Notes under the pieces: model-generated
The model's database searches: none
Told to the model about the DNA's origin: nothing
Seen by the model: only the letters and a program-made list of their open reading frames with translations
In this document: positions 37,981-49,612 of the stretch, piece after piece
Position numbering within the stretch: the stretch's first letter is position 1
How the letters are laid out: every line of letters starts with the position of its first letter
Position numbers and translations under genes: made by a program
Assembly: GCF_000939975.1 (NCBI RefSeq)
Contig: NZ_LK391969.1
Coordinates: forward strand, 2,880,600-2,944,599
Origin: Pseudomonas saudimassiliensis
Lineage (GTDB): Bacteria > Pseudomonadota > Gammaproteobacteria > Pseudomonadales > Pseudomonadaceae
Direction: 5' to 3'
Length of the DNA stretch: 64,000 bases

Positions 37981-38373
37981 ATGCGTCTTTTACATACCAT
38001 GCTGCGTGTGGGTGATCTGGAAAAGTCCATCGCCTTCTACACCGACGTACTGGGCATGACCCTGCTGCGTCGCAAGGATTATCCCGATGGGCGTTTTACC
38101 CTGGCCTTTGTTGGCTACGGCAATGAAGCGGAGAACTCGGTGTTGGAGTTGACCCACAACTGGGACACCCCGAGCTACGACCTGGGCAATGGCTATGGCC
38201 ACATCGCGATCGAAGTGAATGACGTGTACAAGGCCTGTGAGCAGATCAAGGCCAGTGGCGGCAAGGTAGTGCGCGAAGCAGGCCCCATGCTGCACGGGGC
38301 GAGCATCCTGGCCTTCGTGGAAGACCCGGATGGGTACAAGATCGAACTGCTCTCGCCCAGCCGCGGGGATTGA
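37981..38373 (+). CDS. gloA: Lactoylglutathione lyase (glyoxalase I)
   Basis: A 130-residue glyoxalase I that isomerises the methylglyoxal-glutathione hemithioacetal to lactoylglutathione. It starts [20 protein letters not shown] with metal ligand His in the HTML segment, and carries [16 protein letters not shown] and [12 protein letters not shown], covering the Ni/Zn ligands H, E, H and E. The argG-gloA order equals PA3525-PA3524. Palindromic repeats begin 12 nt after the stop. Confidence 0.97.
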   Translation: MRLLHTMLRVGDLEKSIAFYTDVLGMTLLRRKDYPDGRFTLAFVGYGNEAENSVLELTHNWDTPSYDLGNGYGHIAIEVNDVYKACEQIKASGGKVVREAGPMLHGASILAFVEDPDGYKIELLSPSRGD

Positions 38374-38579
38374 TCTCTGGGATGGTCGAGCACCAGCTCG
38401 ACTGCGGATCTGCCGGATACGCCTGTGTCAAGCTGGTGCTTGACACTCCCAGGGGGCTGGCTCCTGGGATTGTCGACCGCGACCCGGTCGAGCGCGACCC
38501 GGACGAGTTCCATCTCGACATGAGGTGCTGCCCTGAGACACGCAGGCCGGGATGGAACCCGGCCCTTCCAGGAGCCTGC
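38374..38579. repeat. Inverted palindrome pair of the 15-kb array family, with degenerate copies
   Basis: GTCGAGCACCAGCTCGAC at 38385-38402 and GTCAAGCTGGTGCTTGAC at 38427-38444 reproduce one unit of the 15010-15640 array, 23 kb away, including the CTGGGATG and ACTCCCAGG flanks. A diverged element CCTGGGATTGTCGACC...GGTCGAGC follows (38464-38492). A further hairpin, GCCGGG-ATGGAA-CCCGGC with tail CCTTCCAGG (38546-38572), may double as terminator of the minus-strand dGTPase gene. No gene is seen here. Confidence 0.88.
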
Positions 38580-39908
38580 TTAGCTTGGATTGATGCCCCT
38601 GATCCTAGCAGCCATGTCGGCGGCGTAGAGGTCGGTCATGCCGGCGATGAAGTCGATCACGCGCATGTAGCTGGCGTATAGCCCCCAGTCCTCCCGCGGG
38701 GCGTTGTTGCCCAGCAGGTCCAGGATCCGGCGGTGCTTGAAGCTCAGGTTCTGCCCGGACTGCTGTTCGTTCACCGCGCCGCAGAAGGCTTCCAGCAGGG
38801 TTTCCAGGGTGCTGTAGGCGCCGATCTCGTGCAGGGTCTTGCGCTTGTCCTGGAAGATCCGGTCGCGGGCGATGCTCTTGGCTTCCAGTACGCAGCGTTG
38901 GGCGGCGTGGGGCATATGGCTGACCAGATCGCCCGACAGCGTACCCGCCAGCAGCGCGGGTTGCTGTGCGATAAAAGTTTCGGCGGCGGCGTTGACCAGG
39001 TGCTCGATGGCCTTGCCGCGCAGAATAGCCAGTTTGCGCCGGGTTGAGTCCCGCGGGCCGAGCTGGCGATAGGTCTCCGGCAAGTCGTCCCCCACCAGAT
39101 CCAGCAGCAGCCGCTCCACCTCGCTGTAGCTCAGCAGCTCCATCTCCATGCCATCTTCCAGATCGATCAGCGCATAGCAGATATCGTCCGCGGCCTCGAC
39201 CAGGTAGACCAGCGGGCTACGGGCCCAGCATTGGTCACTTTGCAGCGGCATACCGAGCTTGTTGGTGATCTGCAGCAGCCGCGGGTATTCGGCCTGGTAG
39301 CAGCCGAACTTGTGTTTCTTGTAACCCTGGCTGGCAGCGTGCTGGGAGGTCCAGGGATATTTCAGGTAGGCACCCAGGGTGGCGTAGGTCAGCCGCATGC
39401 CGCCGTCGAACTGATGGTATTCCAGTTCGGTCAGCACCCGGAAGCCCTGGGCGTTGCCTTCGAAATTGAGAAAGTCCAGGCGCTGGGCATCGGTCAACGG
39501 GTCGAGCCAGCCATCCCGGGCGGCCTTGTGGAACCAGTGGCGGATGGCGTCTTCGCCGGAATGCCCGTAGGGCGGGTTGCCGATATCGTGGGCCAGGCAG
39601 GCGGCCTGGATGATTACCCCGAGGTCAGCCGGAGCGCACCAGTCGGGCAGTTCGCTGCGCAGCATCTCGCCGACGCGCATGCCCAGGGAGCGGCCGACGC
39701 AGCTTACCTCCAGGCTGTGGGTGAGACGGGTGTGGATGTGGTCGTTGCTGGATACCGGATGGACCTGGGTCTTCTTGCCCAGCCGGCGGAAGGCGCCGGA
39801 GAAGATGACCCGGTCATGGTCCTTGTGGAAAGGGGTACGGCCGAGTTCCTCGGCGCTGGCGACGGGTTTGCCCAGTCGCTCACGGCACAACAATGTTTGC
39901 CAATCCAT
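38580..39908 (-). CDS. dGTPase-like HD-domain phosphohydrolase
   Basis: A 442-residue deoxyguanosinetriphosphate triphosphohydrolase-like protein. The family opening [20 protein letters not shown] is followed by metal-binding HD residues in TRLTHSLEV and [18 protein letters not shown], and [20 protein letters not shown] supplies the later Asp. It hydrolyses dNTPs to nucleoside and triphosphate, affecting dNTP pools and sometimes phage defence. Length and motifs fit the type-2 dGTPase-like subfamily rather than E. coli Dgt. Confidence 0.93.
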   Translation of the reverse strand: MDWQTLLCRERLGKPVASAEELGRTPFHKDHDRVIFSGAFRRLGKKTQVHPVSSNDHIHTRLTHSLEVSCVGRSLGMRVGEMLRSELPDWCAPADLGVIIQAACLAHDIGNPPYGHSGEDAIRHWFHKAARDGWLDPLTDAQRLDFLNFEGNAQGFRVLTELEYHQFDGGMRLTYATLGAYLKYPWTSQHAASQGYKKHKFGCYQAEYPRLLQITNKLGMPLQSDQCWARSPLVYLVEAADDICYALIDLEDGMEMELLSYSEVERLLLDLVGDDLPETYRQLGPRDSTRRKLAILRGKAIEHLVNAAAETFIAQQPALLAGTLSGDLVSHMPHAAQRCVLEAKSIARDRIFQDKRKTLHEIGAYSTLETLLEAFCGAVNEQQSGQNLSFKHRRILDLLGNNAPREDWGLYASYMRVIDFIAGMTDLYAADMAARIRGINPS

Positions 39909-40033
39909 AGAGCCTCCAATCAGAGCCGTCGAGTATGTGACAACGCCGTCGGGCTGCCAAGGGCGGCCGGCGATTCAGCCGGGGGCGGTTCCGGGGTAGA
40001 ATGCGCGCTGTCCCGCCTGTTTTCGGAAAGACC

Positions 40034-40288
40034 ATGACTGTCCTGACCCTGTTTGGAACCACTGCCTGCCACCTGTGCGAGGAATGCCTGCACCTGACCC
40101 GTCCGCTGGAGGGCAACGGCATTGTCGTGCGGCAGGTGGATATCACTGAATCGCCCGAGTTGCTGGCGCGCTATGAGCTGCGTATTCCGGTGCTGCGCCG
40201 CGAGGACACCGGGGCGGAACTGGACTGGCCGTTCAGTCTCGGGCAGCTGCTCGACTGGCTGGCGGACGCCCTGGGCGAGGAGGCCTGA
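40034..40288 (+). CDS. Glutaredoxin-like protein (DUF836)
   Basis: An 84-residue thioredoxin-fold protein. [17 protein letters not shown] contains a CHLC redox motif near the N-terminus, and IPVLRRED is the cis-Pro region. The start at 40034 has GGAAAG upstream. It stops 1 nt before the YcgN-like gene, so both are probably one transcript. Function is unknown beyond likely thiol redox activity. Confidence 0.88.
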   Translation: MTVLTLFGTTACHLCEECLHLTRPLEGNGIVVRQVDITESPELLARYELRIPVLRREDTGAELDWPFSLGQLLDWLADALGEEA

Positions 40289-40289
40289 T

Positions 40290-40739
40290 ATGGCACAGCG
40301 TGTGACAGCGTTCTGGAAGCGCAAGACCCTGGAACAGATGGACCAGCAGGAGTGGGAGTCGCTGTGCGACGGCTGCGGCCTGTGCTGCCTGCAGAAGCTG
40401 GAGGACGAGGATGACGCGGCGTCGATCTACTACACGCGGGTGGCCTGTAAGCTGCTGGACCTGAATACCTGCCGGTGCAGCGATTATTCCAACCGTCGCC
40501 AGCTTGTGCCTGACTGCGTGCAGCTGACCCCGGCCACCGCCGAGGCGTTCGCCTGGCTGCCGCCCACCTGCGCCTACCGACTGGTGGCGGAGGGCGAGGA
40601 TCTGCCGCCGTGGCATCACCTGATCTCGGGCGACCCCAAGGGGGTGCACCATGCGCGCATTTCCCAGGCCGGGCGGATGCTCGCCGAGGGCAGCGTGCCC
40701 GAGGACGACTGGGAAGAGCACATTATCTTCCGGGTGTGA
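40290..40739 (+). CDS. YcgN-family cysteine-cluster protein (UPF0260)
   Basis: A 149-residue protein with conserved cysteines in [15 protein letters not shown] and [12 protein letters not shown], then DCVQLTP and [10 protein letters not shown]. These form the zinc/iron-sulphur binding CxxCxxCC-type pattern of the YkgJ/YcgN group. GGAGG at 40279-40283 precedes ATG 40290. No molecular role is established for the family. Confidence 0.93.
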   Translation: MAQRVTAFWKRKTLEQMDQQEWESLCDGCGLCCLQKLEDEDDAASIYYTRVACKLLDLNTCRCSDYSNRRQLVPDCVQLTPATAEAFAWLPPTCAYRLVAEGEDLPPWHHLISGDPKGVHHARISQAGRMLAEGSVPEDDWEEHIIFRV

Positions 40740-40775
40740 GCCCGCCGGTCAACCCGGCTGCCCAGCACCCATCCA

Positions 40776-42338
40776 TTAACGTCGGTTGAAACGCTGCACC
40801 AGATCGTTCTGGTGATTGGCGGTGGCCGCCAGTTCCAGGTTGAGCTCGCTGCTGCGCCGCGCCTGGGTGGCGGTCTGGTCAGACAGCAGGGCGATGTTGT
40901 TGACGTTGTGGTTGATTTCCTCCACCACAGCGCTCTGTTCCTCCGCTGCGCTGGCAATCTGGCCGGTCATGTCGTTGACCTGCTCGATGGCCTGGCGGAT
41001 GCGATCCAGCGCCTCATCGGCCTGAATCACCTGGGCCACGCCGAGGTCGGCCTGCTCCTGCCCGGCATGCATGGTCGCCACTGCGCGACTGGTGGCCTGT
41101 TGCAGGTTGGCGATCAGCGTATGGATCTGCCCGGTGGAGTCGGCGGTGCGCTTGGCCAGGGCGCGCACCTCGTCGGCCACCACGGCGAAGCCGCGGCCCT
41201 GATCACCGGCGCGGGCCGCTTCGATGGCGGCGTTCAGCGCCAGCAGGTTGGTCTGCTCGGCAATGCTCTGGATGACATCCACCACGCTGCCGATGTCACT
41301 GGCATCGGTGGCCAACTGGCTGGCGACCGTGGCGGCGGAGCTGACCGAGGCGGACAGCAGTTCAATGGACTCACGGGTTTTCCCGGCGAGGCGCTTACCT
41401 TGTTCAGCCTGCTGGTGAGCGCTCTGGGCGGCATCTGCGGCGCGGTGTACGTTGCTGGCCACTTCCTGGGTGGCGGCTGCCATCTGGTTGACCGCGGTCG
41501 CCACCATGTCGGTTTCATTGCGCTGGCGGTCCAGTTGCTCACTGCTGTTGCGCGACAGCTGGCTGAGTTCTTCGGCCTGTCGGCGAAGCTGGTCGGTGCT
41601 GTCGGCGACCCGGGTGATGCAGGTGCGCAGTTGCGCCTGCTGGCTGTGCAGCGCCATGGCCAGCCGCCCGAGGGGGCCGCGGTCATCACTGTACATGCGG
41701 GCCAGCAGCGGATCGGTGATGCTGGTCTCGGTGCTGTCGGCCAGCACCCGCAGCAGGCTGCGGTCGCGTAACTGCTTCAGCAGCAGGCCAGCGCCGGCGC
41801 CCACCAGCGCAGCTACCAGCAAGCCCCAGGGGCCCAGCAATTGACCGGCCAGACCGCCAAGCGCTGCCAGCAGCGCAATCGGAAGTGTTGCCTGCGCCAG
41901 CCCCGCCCAGTCGGTACCCAGCACCGCCTTGCCGGCATTCAGGCGCGCGTAGAGCCGCGTCGCCCGGGCTACCTGCTCCGGGGAGGCGTAGGTGCGCACC
42001 GACTCGAAGCCCACCACCTGACCCTCTTCGCGAATCGGCGCAATAAAGGCATTGACCCAGTAATGGTCGCCATTCTTGCAGCGGTTCTTGACCACGCCCA
42101 TCCAGTTGCGGCCCTGCTTGAGGTCGGCCCACAGATGGGCAAAGACCGCCGGGGGCACGTCCGGATGACGTACCAGGTTATGGGCCTGGCCCATCAACTC
42201 CTCGCGACTGAACCCGGATACCTCGACAAAGGCATCGTTGCAGTAGGTGATCACTCCTTTAACGGAGGTGGTGGAGATCAGTCGCTGATCGCGGTGAAAG
42301 GTTTTTTCCCGCTGGGTGACGGGCAGGTTTTTGCGCAT
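40776..42338 (-). CDS. aer: Aerotaxis receptor (PAS-MCP)
   Basis: A 520-residue chemoreceptor. The N-terminal PAS domain (about 10-120) resembles the FAD-binding domain of Aer: [39 protein letters not shown] and [13 protein letters not shown]. Two hydrophobic helices follow near 155-190, then a methyl-accepting signalling domain with the hairpin tip [16 protein letters not shown]. It reports redox state to CheA/CheW. It is divergent from acnA, as in P. aeruginosa PA1561-PA1562, and has a FliA promoter. Confidence 0.92.
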   Translation of the reverse strand: MRKNLPVTQREKTFHRDQRLISTTSVKGVITYCNDAFVEVSGFSREELMGQAHNLVRHPDVPPAVFAHLWADLKQGRNWMGVVKNRCKNGDHYWVNAFIAPIREEGQVVGFESVRTYASPEQVARATRLYARLNAGKAVLGTDWAGLAQATLPIALLAALGGLAGQLLGPWGLLVAALVGAGAGLLLKQLRDRSLLRVLADSTETSITDPLLARMYSDDRGPLGRLAMALHSQQAQLRTCITRVADSTDQLRRQAEELSQLSRNSSEQLDRQRNETDMVATAVNQMAAATQEVASNVHRAADAAQSAHQQAEQGKRLAGKTRESIELLSASVSSAATVASQLATDASDIGSVVDVIQSIAEQTNLLALNAAIEAARAGDQGRGFAVVADEVRALAKRTADSTGQIHTLIANLQQATSRAVATMHAGQEQADLGVAQVIQADEALDRIRQAIEQVNDMTGQIASAAEEQSAVVEEINHNVNNIALLSDQTATQARRSSELNLELAATANHQNDLVQRFNRR

Positions 42339-42398
42339 TGTGATCCTGAGGCGGTGGGGCCGATTCTGAATTTTTTCGTATCTGAACTACTCTGAAGG

Positions 42399-42425
42399 GT
42401 ATCGGCCGGCGGGTGGGCATCTTGA
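42399..42425 (-). promoter_or_regulatory. FliA (sigma-28) promoter of aer
   Basis: On the minus strand TCAA-N15-GCCGATAC matches the FliA consensus at 10 of 12 positions; the -10 complement GTATCGGC is at 42399-42406. The predicted start leaves a leader of about 50 nt before aer. It lies inside the acnA upstream region. Confidence 0.8.
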
Positions 42426-42465
42426 ATGCCCCGCCGGCATCTCGCTGGAAAAGAGGAGACACCTG

Positions 42466-45198
42466 ATGTCGATTGACAGTTTGCACACCTTGAGCAGCCT
42501 GCCGGTGGGCGGCAGAACCTATCAGTACCATTCTCTGCCCAAGGCTGGCGAACTCCTGGGCGAGATTAACCGGCTGCCCATGTCCCTGAAAGTCCTGCTG
42601 GAGAACCTGCTGCGCCATGAAGATGGCGAGACGGTCACCCGCGATGATATCCAGGCGATGGCCGACTGGCTGATTCATCGCCGCTCGGACCGGGAGATCC
42701 AGTATCGGCCCGCCCGGGTGCTGATGCAGGATTTTACCGGCGTGCCGGCGGTGGTGGATCTGGCGGCCATGCGTGACGCCGTGGCCCGGGCCGGGGCTGA
42801 CCCGCAGCGGATCAACCCGCTGTCGCCAGTGGACCTGGTGATCGACCACTCGGTGATGGTGGACCGCTTTGGCGACCCCTCGGCCTTCCATGACAACGTG
42901 CAGATGGAAATGGAGCGCAACGGCGAGCGCTATGCCTTCCTGCGCTGGGGGCAGAAGGCGTTCGACAACTTCCGTGTGGTGCCGCCGGGCACCGGTATCT
43001 GCCACCAGGTGAACCTGGAATACCTGGCCCAGAGCGTCTGGGCCTCGGAAATCGACGGCCAGTGGTGGGCCTACCCCGACACTCTGGTCGGGACGGACTC
43101 GCATACCACCATGGTCAACGGTCTGGGGGTACTGGGCTGGGGCGTGGGCGGCATCGAGGCCGAGGCCGCCATGCTCGGGCAACCGGTATCCATGCTGATC
43201 CCCGAGGTGGTGGGTTTCAAGCTGACCGGCAAGCTGCGCGAAGGCATGACCGCTACCGACCTCGTATTGACGGTCACCCAGATGCTGCGTGCCCACGGGG
43301 TGGTCGGCAAGTTCGTTGAGTTCTACGGTGACGGCCTGGCGGACCTGCCGCTGGCTGACCGCGCCACCATCGCCAACATGGCGCCGGAGTATGGCGCGAC
43401 CTGCGGTTTCTTCCCCATTGATGAGGTAACCATCGGCTACCTGCGCCTGACCGGTCGCCCGCAGGAGGTGATCGAGCGGGTGGAGGCCTACAGCCGGGCC
43501 CAGGGGCTGTGGCGCGAGCCCGGCCACGAGCCGGTGTTCACCGACACCCTGCACCTGGACATGGGCGAAGTCGAGCCCAGCCTTGCCGGGCCGCGCCGGC
43601 CCCAGGACCGGGTGCCGCTGGGCCAGGTCCCCCGTGTGTTCGAGGAGCTGATGTCGCTGCAGACCAAGACCATTGCTACCGACGTCGAGCGTCTGGAAGA
43701 CGAGGGCGGTGGCGGTACCGCCGTGGGCGGCCCGAGCGGCGAGGTAACCGTGACTCTTGATGGTGAGGAGCATGTGCTGAAAAACGGCGCGGTGGTGATT
43801 GCAGCCATCACCTCCTGCACCAACACCTCCAACCCCAACGTGATGATGGCCGCCGGATTGCTGGCGAAGAAAGCGGTGGAGCGGGGGCTGCAACGCAAGC
43901 CCTGGGTCAAGTCGTCGCTGGCGCCGGGCTCCAAGGTGGTGACCGATTACCTGGAGCGGGCCGGGCTGATCGATCATCTCGATCAGTTGGGGTTCCATCT
44001 GGTCGGCTATGGCTGCACCACCTGCATCGGCAACTCGGGGCCGCTGCCCGAGCCTATCGCCCAGGCCATCAGCGAGCATGATCTGGTGGTGTCTGCGGTG
44101 CTCTCGGGTAACCGCAACTTCGAAGGCCGGGTGCATCAGCAGGTCAAGGCCAACTGGCTGGCGTCGCCGCCCCTGGTGGTGGCCTATGCCCTGGCCGGGG
44201 ATAGCCGACTGAACCTGCAGGAAGAGCCCCTGGGACTGGATGCGGATAATAACCCGGTGTACCTGCGCGACATCTGGCCAAGCAACGCGGAAATCGCCGA
44301 GGCGGTGGCGCTGGTCGAGGACAGCATGTTCCGCAGCCGCTACGCCGACGTGTTCTCCGGCGATGAGCATTGGCAGTCGATCAATGTGTCGGGCGGCGAT
44401 ACCTATGCCTGGGACAGCCAGTCGACCTATGTGCAGAACCCGCCTTACTTCGACCGTATCGATCAGCCGCTGGAGCCCCTGCAACCCATCCACCAGGCGC
44501 GGGTGCTAGCGGTGTTTGGCGACTCCATCACCACCGACCACATTTCCCCGGCGGGCAATATCAAATCCAGTTCCCCTGCAGGGGAATACCTGCAGGGGCT
44601 GGGTGTGCGGCCGGAAGACTTCAACTCCTACGGGTCGCGCCGCGGCAACCATGAAGTGATGATGCGCGGCACCTTTGCCAACATCCGTATCCGTAACCGC
44701 ATGCTCGGTGGCGAGGAGGGCGGGCTGACCATCCATGCGCCCAGTGGCGAGCGGATGTCCATCTACGACGCGGCCATGCGTTACCAGTCCGAGGGTACGC
44801 CGCTGGTGGTGCTGGCTGGCAAGGAATACGGCACCGGCTCCAGCCGCGACTGGGCGGCCAAGGGCACCAACCTGTTGGGGGTGAAAGCGGTCATTGCCGA
44901 GAGCTTCGAGCGTATCCACCGCTCCAACCTGGTGGGCATGGGCGTACTGCCGCTGCAATTCATCAACGGCCAGAATGCCCCCACACTGCAGCTGGATGGG
45001 CATGAGGTGCTGGATATCCCCGGGATCGACGACAACCTGCGGCCCGGCCAGATGCTCAAGGTAATTGCGCACCGGCCGGACGGCAGCCAGATGGAATTTG
45101 AAGTGCTGTGCCGGATTGATACCAGCAATGAGGTGGACTACTTCAAGGCGGGTGGGATTCTGCATTATGTGTTGCGCGATTTGCTGGCGGAGGGGTGA
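42466..45198 (+). CDS. acnA: Aconitate hydratase A
   Basis: A 910-residue [4Fe-4S] TCA-cycle enzyme that isomerises citrate to isocitrate through cis-aconitate. Cluster cysteines lie in [12 protein letters not shown] and [32 protein letters not shown] holds catalytic residues, and the swivelling domain has [17 protein letters not shown] good ribosome site (AGAGGAG) precedes ATG 42466. A long hairpin follows the gene. AcnA-type enzymes are usually stationary-phase or oxidative-stress induced. Confidence 0.97.
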   Translation: MSIDSLHTLSSLPVGGRTYQYHSLPKAGELLGEINRLPMSLKVLLENLLRHEDGETVTRDDIQAMADWLIHRRSDREIQYRPARVLMQDFTGVPAVVDLAAMRDAVARAGADPQRINPLSPVDLVIDHSVMVDRFGDPSAFHDNVQMEMERNGERYAFLRWGQKAFDNFRVVPPGTGICHQVNLEYLAQSVWASEIDGQWWAYPDTLVGTDSHTTMVNGLGVLGWGVGGIEAEAAMLGQPVSMLIPEVVGFKLTGKLREGMTATDLVLTVTQMLRAHGVVGKFVEFYGDGLADLPLADRATIANMAPEYGATCGFFPIDEVTIGYLRLTGRPQEVIERVEAYSRAQGLWREPGHEPVFTDTLHLDMGEVEPSLAGPRRPQDRVPLGQVPRVFEELMSLQTKTIATDVERLEDEGGGGTAVGGPSGEVTVTLDGEEHVLKNGAVVIAAITSCTNTSNPNVMMAAGLLAKKAVERGLQRKPWVKSSLAPGSKVVTDYLERAGLIDHLDQLGFHLVGYGCTTCIGNSGPLPEPIAQAISEHDLVVSAVLSGNRNFEGRVHQQVKANWLASPPLVVAYALAGDSRLNLQEEPLGLDADNNPVYLRDIWPSNAEIAEAVALVEDSMFRSRYADVFSGDEHWQSINVSGGDTYAWDSQSTYVQNPPYFDRIDQPLEPLQPIHQARVLAVFGDSITTDHISPAGNIKSSSPAGEYLQGLGVRPEDFNSYGSRRGNHEVMMRGTFANIRIRNRMLGGEEGGLTIHAPSGERMSIYDAAMRYQSEGTPLVVLAGKEYGTGSSRDWAAKGTNLLGVKAVIAESFERIHRSNLVGMGVLPLQFINGQNAPTLQLDGHEVLDIPGIDDNLRPGQMLKVIAHRPDGSQMEFEVLCRIDTSNEVDYFKAGGILHYVLRDLLAEG

Positions 45199-45276
45199 GG
45201 GTAGTTCGTCGCTTGGGTGGGGTTGGGCGCTTGCAGGTGCGCTGGCGTGTTTAGCGTGCTGAGAGCGGCGAGTCTG

Positions 45277-45387
45277 CCGGTACTGGGCCGTGGCCCTTGG
45301 CGAACACGCACCCGTGCCGTCCGTGGCGCTCGTGTGCGGCCGTCCCTGGCCGCACACGGTTCGCCAAGGGCCACGGCCCACTACCGG
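45277..45387. repeat. Long nested inverted repeat downstream of acnA
   Basis: Arms 45277-45305 and 45359-45387 are 29 nt each and complementary except for one position (CCGGTACTGGGCC against GGCCCACTACCGG). Inside, CGTGTGCGGCC (45331-45341) and GGCCGCACACG (45348-45358) form a second perfect 11-bp stem with loop GTCCCT that stacks directly on the outer arm. It lies between the convergent acnA and ABC-exporter genes. Confidence 0.9.
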
Positions 45388-45448
45388 CTGGTGATCCTGG
45401 TGGGGCTGAGCGGAAACCTCTTTGCCGGTTGAAAGGCAGTTTGAAAAG

Positions 45449-47281
<1,833 letters not shown>

Positions 47282-47435
47282 GGAAGCAGCCTGTGGGAAC
47301 CAGCAAAGGCTGGGCATTATGCGCGCCAAGGGGCGTTTGGCTCAAGTGACGGAGCAGGCGGCGCGGCGCCGGCCGGGAGACTTTTGCCGGGCGGTGCTCC
47401 ACAATGCCCTGAATGATTCAGGTCATAGGTGAGCC

Positions 47436-48251
47436 ATGTCCTGGTGGAACACGTTGTTGGGAATGTTGTTGATGATTGATCGAGAAACCCTGCTGGAAAA
47501 GCGCCGTGACGATTACGGCACGCTGCGCATCACCGAGAACCGGGAGGGCTATCGCTTCCTCTATTTCGGCGAGCAGACCGAGCAGAGCTGCATTTTCATG
47601 GCCGATCCCGCCTGGTTGGAATACGACTATACCCGGGCGATGCTGCTGGGGGCGTTCTGGTGCCGACCGGAGCCGGAAATCACCTTGCTCGGGCTGGGCG
47701 GCGGCGCGCTGGCCAACTGTCTGGTGCGGCACTTTGCCCCGGCCGGGGTGCGGGTGGTGGAGCTGCGCGGGGAGGTGCTGGCGCTGGCGCGGGAATGGCT
47801 GGCGCTGTCGACCGATCCGCGGCTGCAGGTGGATATCGGCGGCGCCGAGAAGCATGTGGCCGCTGCGCCAGGCAGCTGCGATCTGTTGGGTGTGGACCTG
47901 TACATGGAGGGCGGGTTGTCCCGGTTGCAGATGCAGCGGGAGTTCTTCCTCGACTGCCAACGGGCGCTGCGCCCCGGTGGCGTGCTGGTGATCAACCAGT
48001 GGCAGATGGGCGAAACCGGATTGCCCTATGCGGCGCCGCTGCTGCGCGATCTGTTTGGCGATCAGTATCTGCAGGTGCAGGTGGAGGAGGGCAACATCAT
48101 CCTGTTTGTCCCGGCGCTGGGCGACCCGCCCCTGGCGACGGATCGCGCGGCCATGGTCGAGTGGGCGGCCGGGCTGGAGCCGGCCCTGGGGTACTCGTTG
48201 ATGCCCTATATCAATGAGCTGCGCCGCGCCGGGGATAACCCCGGCCCCTAG
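47436..48251 (+). CDS. Spermidine synthase-like methyltransferase-fold protein
   Basis: A 271-residue protein with the spermine/spermidine synthase fold: LLGLGGGALANCLVRHF is the glycine-rich SAM-binding loop, VVELRGEVLALARE supplies the acidic ribose contact, and DLLGVDLYMEG stands where active synthases have DSxDP. The polyamine-site Asp residues are not obvious, so it may not make spermidine. A second possible start is ATG 47472, which gives MIDRETLLEKRRDDYG. It is convergent with, and only 2 nt from, the SprT-like gene. Confidence 0.8.
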   Translation: MSWWNTLLGMLLMIDRETLLEKRRDDYGTLRITENREGYRFLYFGEQTEQSCIFMADPAWLEYDYTRAMLLGAFWCRPEPEITLLGLGGGALANCLVRHFAPAGVRVVELRGEVLALAREWLALSTDPRLQVDIGGAEKHVAAAPGSCDLLGVDLYMEGGLSRLQMQREFFLDCQRALRPGGVLVINQWQMGETGLPYAAPLLRDLFGDQYLQVQVEEGNIILFVPALGDPPLATDRAAMVEWAAGLEPALGYSLMPYINELRRAGDNPGP

Positions 48252-48253
48252 GC

Positions 48254-48745
48254 TCAGCCGATGGCGTGCTGCTGCCCGGTGAAATGCAACAGGTCGCCGC
48301 AGCGCCGACACTGGTAGCGCCGGCCCCGGCGCACCAGGGCATGGCGTTGGGGCGTGAAGGGCATGCGTTCCGGGCAGCCACAACGGTAGAGGTAACGCGT
48401 GCCGCGTCTAGGGAGAACCGCATAGTTATGACAGCGGTGGGCGGGCAGGCCGTAGAGATCGGTCATCAGTGCCTGCCATTCCCGGCCGTGGGCACGGATC
48501 TGGCCGCCATAGAGCGCGTGGGCGATCAGGTGGGCCGCTTCGTGGGGCACGGTCTGGTGCAGGAAGTCGTCGTGGTTTTCCCGGTACAGCTGGGCATTGA
48601 AGCGCAGGAGGTTGCGATTCAGATAAGCCACCCCGGCCTTCTGGCCGCGCAGGTCCAGTGTTACCTCGGGGCGGTCGAAGGGGCGGGAGAAACGTTGTTC
48701 GGCGAGCTGGTAGCAGTGTTCCAGGCGGTGCAGTATCTGATCCAT
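48254..48745 (-). CDS. SprT-family zinc metalloprotease-like protein
   Basis: A 163-residue SprT-like protein. The HExxH motif is VPHEAAHLIAHALYG, followed by HGREWQALM with the third ligand. The C-terminal zinc ribbon has YRCGCPER and YQCRRCGDLL. I chose the ATG at 48745 (complement); the frame extends into a REP element and that part is not coding. The role in E. coli is unclear; the SprT domain is related to the SPRTN DNA-protein crosslink proteases. Confidence 0.92.
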   Translation of the reverse strand: MDQILHRLEHCYQLAEQRFSRPFDRPEVTLDLRGQKAGVAYLNRNLLRFNAQLYRENHDDFLHQTVPHEAAHLIAHALYGGQIRAHGREWQALMTDLYGLPAHRCHNYAVLPRRGTRYLYRCGCPERMPFTPQRHALVRRGRRYQCRRCGDLLHFTGQQHAIG

Positions 48746-48814
48746 GGGGGGCATTATAGGGGGATTGATGGGTGGCGGTAAGGTTGGGAGTGTGGAGATG
48801 GCGGTTGGTATTCT

Positions 48815-48995
48815 AACCCCAGGGCGCCCGATGGGCGCCGATCGCGGCGAGGCGGTCCGGCGATCCGGCGCCCCTCCTACCAAAACCTTGCCCGCTGCAC
48901 GAGGTGTTGTAGGAGGCGCGATCGGATCGCCGCATCGCCCGCGGCGATGCTGGCCGCAGGACAGCCAATATCAGCAGGCACGTTGTTAGCCGGCG
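48815..48995. repeat. Dispersed REP pair of the RAYT family (long form)
   Basis: A reverse head ending CCCCTCCTAC at 48880 and a forward head GTAGGAGGCGCGATCGGATC at 48909 form one inverted pair. Both are the long variant with the extra GATCGG segment, and the spacer between them is only 28 nt. It sits 30 kb from the RAYT gene in the gap between the SprT-like and flavodoxin-like genes. Confidence 0.9.
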
Positions 48996-49007
48996 CGGCA
49001 CCTAAAC

Positions 49008-49475
49008 TCAAAAAATCCCGCTATCCAACCCTGCGGCCATATACAGGCCGAGTTCTTCCGCATCATCAATAAAACGCTCCTGCCATTCGCCGCGCAGCAC
49101 CAGCGGGTCGCGGGCCCAGGTCCAGCGTAGACCGGTGACGATGCTTTCGATGGCGCGGCGGGTGCCGGTGCCGTCCATGCCGGCGCGGATGTAGAGCGCG
49201 CAGGGCAGGCCCTGTTTCTTTTCCAGTACCGGGTAGTAGCAGCGGTCGAAGAAGTCCTTCAGCGCGCCGCTCATGTAGCCGAGGTTTTCCGTGGTGCCAA
49301 GGAGGATGCCATCGGCCTGTAGTACATCCGCAGGGGTGGCATCGAGGGGGGCGACCCAGCGGGTATCGACGTTCTCGATATCGGGGCTGGAGGCACCGCG
49401 CAGCGCGGCTTCCGCTAGTTTGCGGGTGTTGTCCGAGGGGGCGTGGGCGACGATCAGCAGGCGTTTTTTCGGCAT
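49008..49475 (-). CDS. Flavodoxin-like NAD(P)H-dependent oxidoreductase
   Basis: A 155-residue flavodoxin-fold protein. LLIVAHAPSDNTRKLAEA is the FMN phosphate loop, and LLGTTENLGYMSGALKDFFDR is typical of NADPH-dependent FMN reductases. No partner gene is adjacent, and the substrate is unknown. It starts divergently from the MFS transporter. Confidence 0.9.
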   Translation of the reverse strand: MPKKRLLIVAHAPSDNTRKLAEAALRGASSPDIENVDTRWVAPLDATPADVLQADGILLGTTENLGYMSGALKDFFDRCYYPVLEKKQGLPCALYIRAGMDGTGTRRAIESIVTGLRWTWARDPLVLRGEWQERFIDDAEELGLYMAAGLDSGIF

Positions 49476-49612
49476 CGTAGATTCTCCTTCCGACGCGGCA
49501 AGTAGAGATGGGGCCCAGTGTAGACGGCGGGGCGCCCGATTGGCGAGATGCGCGATCCTGATATAGGTTGGTTAGGAAGCTTTCAAAATCCCAATCAGAA
49601 TCAGAGGCTTGC

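Noticed and set aside
38580-39908. dGTPase-like gene as part of a phage-defence island
   Set aside because: Neighbours are housekeeping genes (gloA, aer, acnA) and no other defence genes are present, so a metabolic dNTPase is the simpler reading.
44560-44600. Doubled CCTGCAGGGG sequence inside acnA
   Set aside because: It falls in frame within a conserved swivelling-domain region and is explained by codon choice; no insertion or site function is supported.
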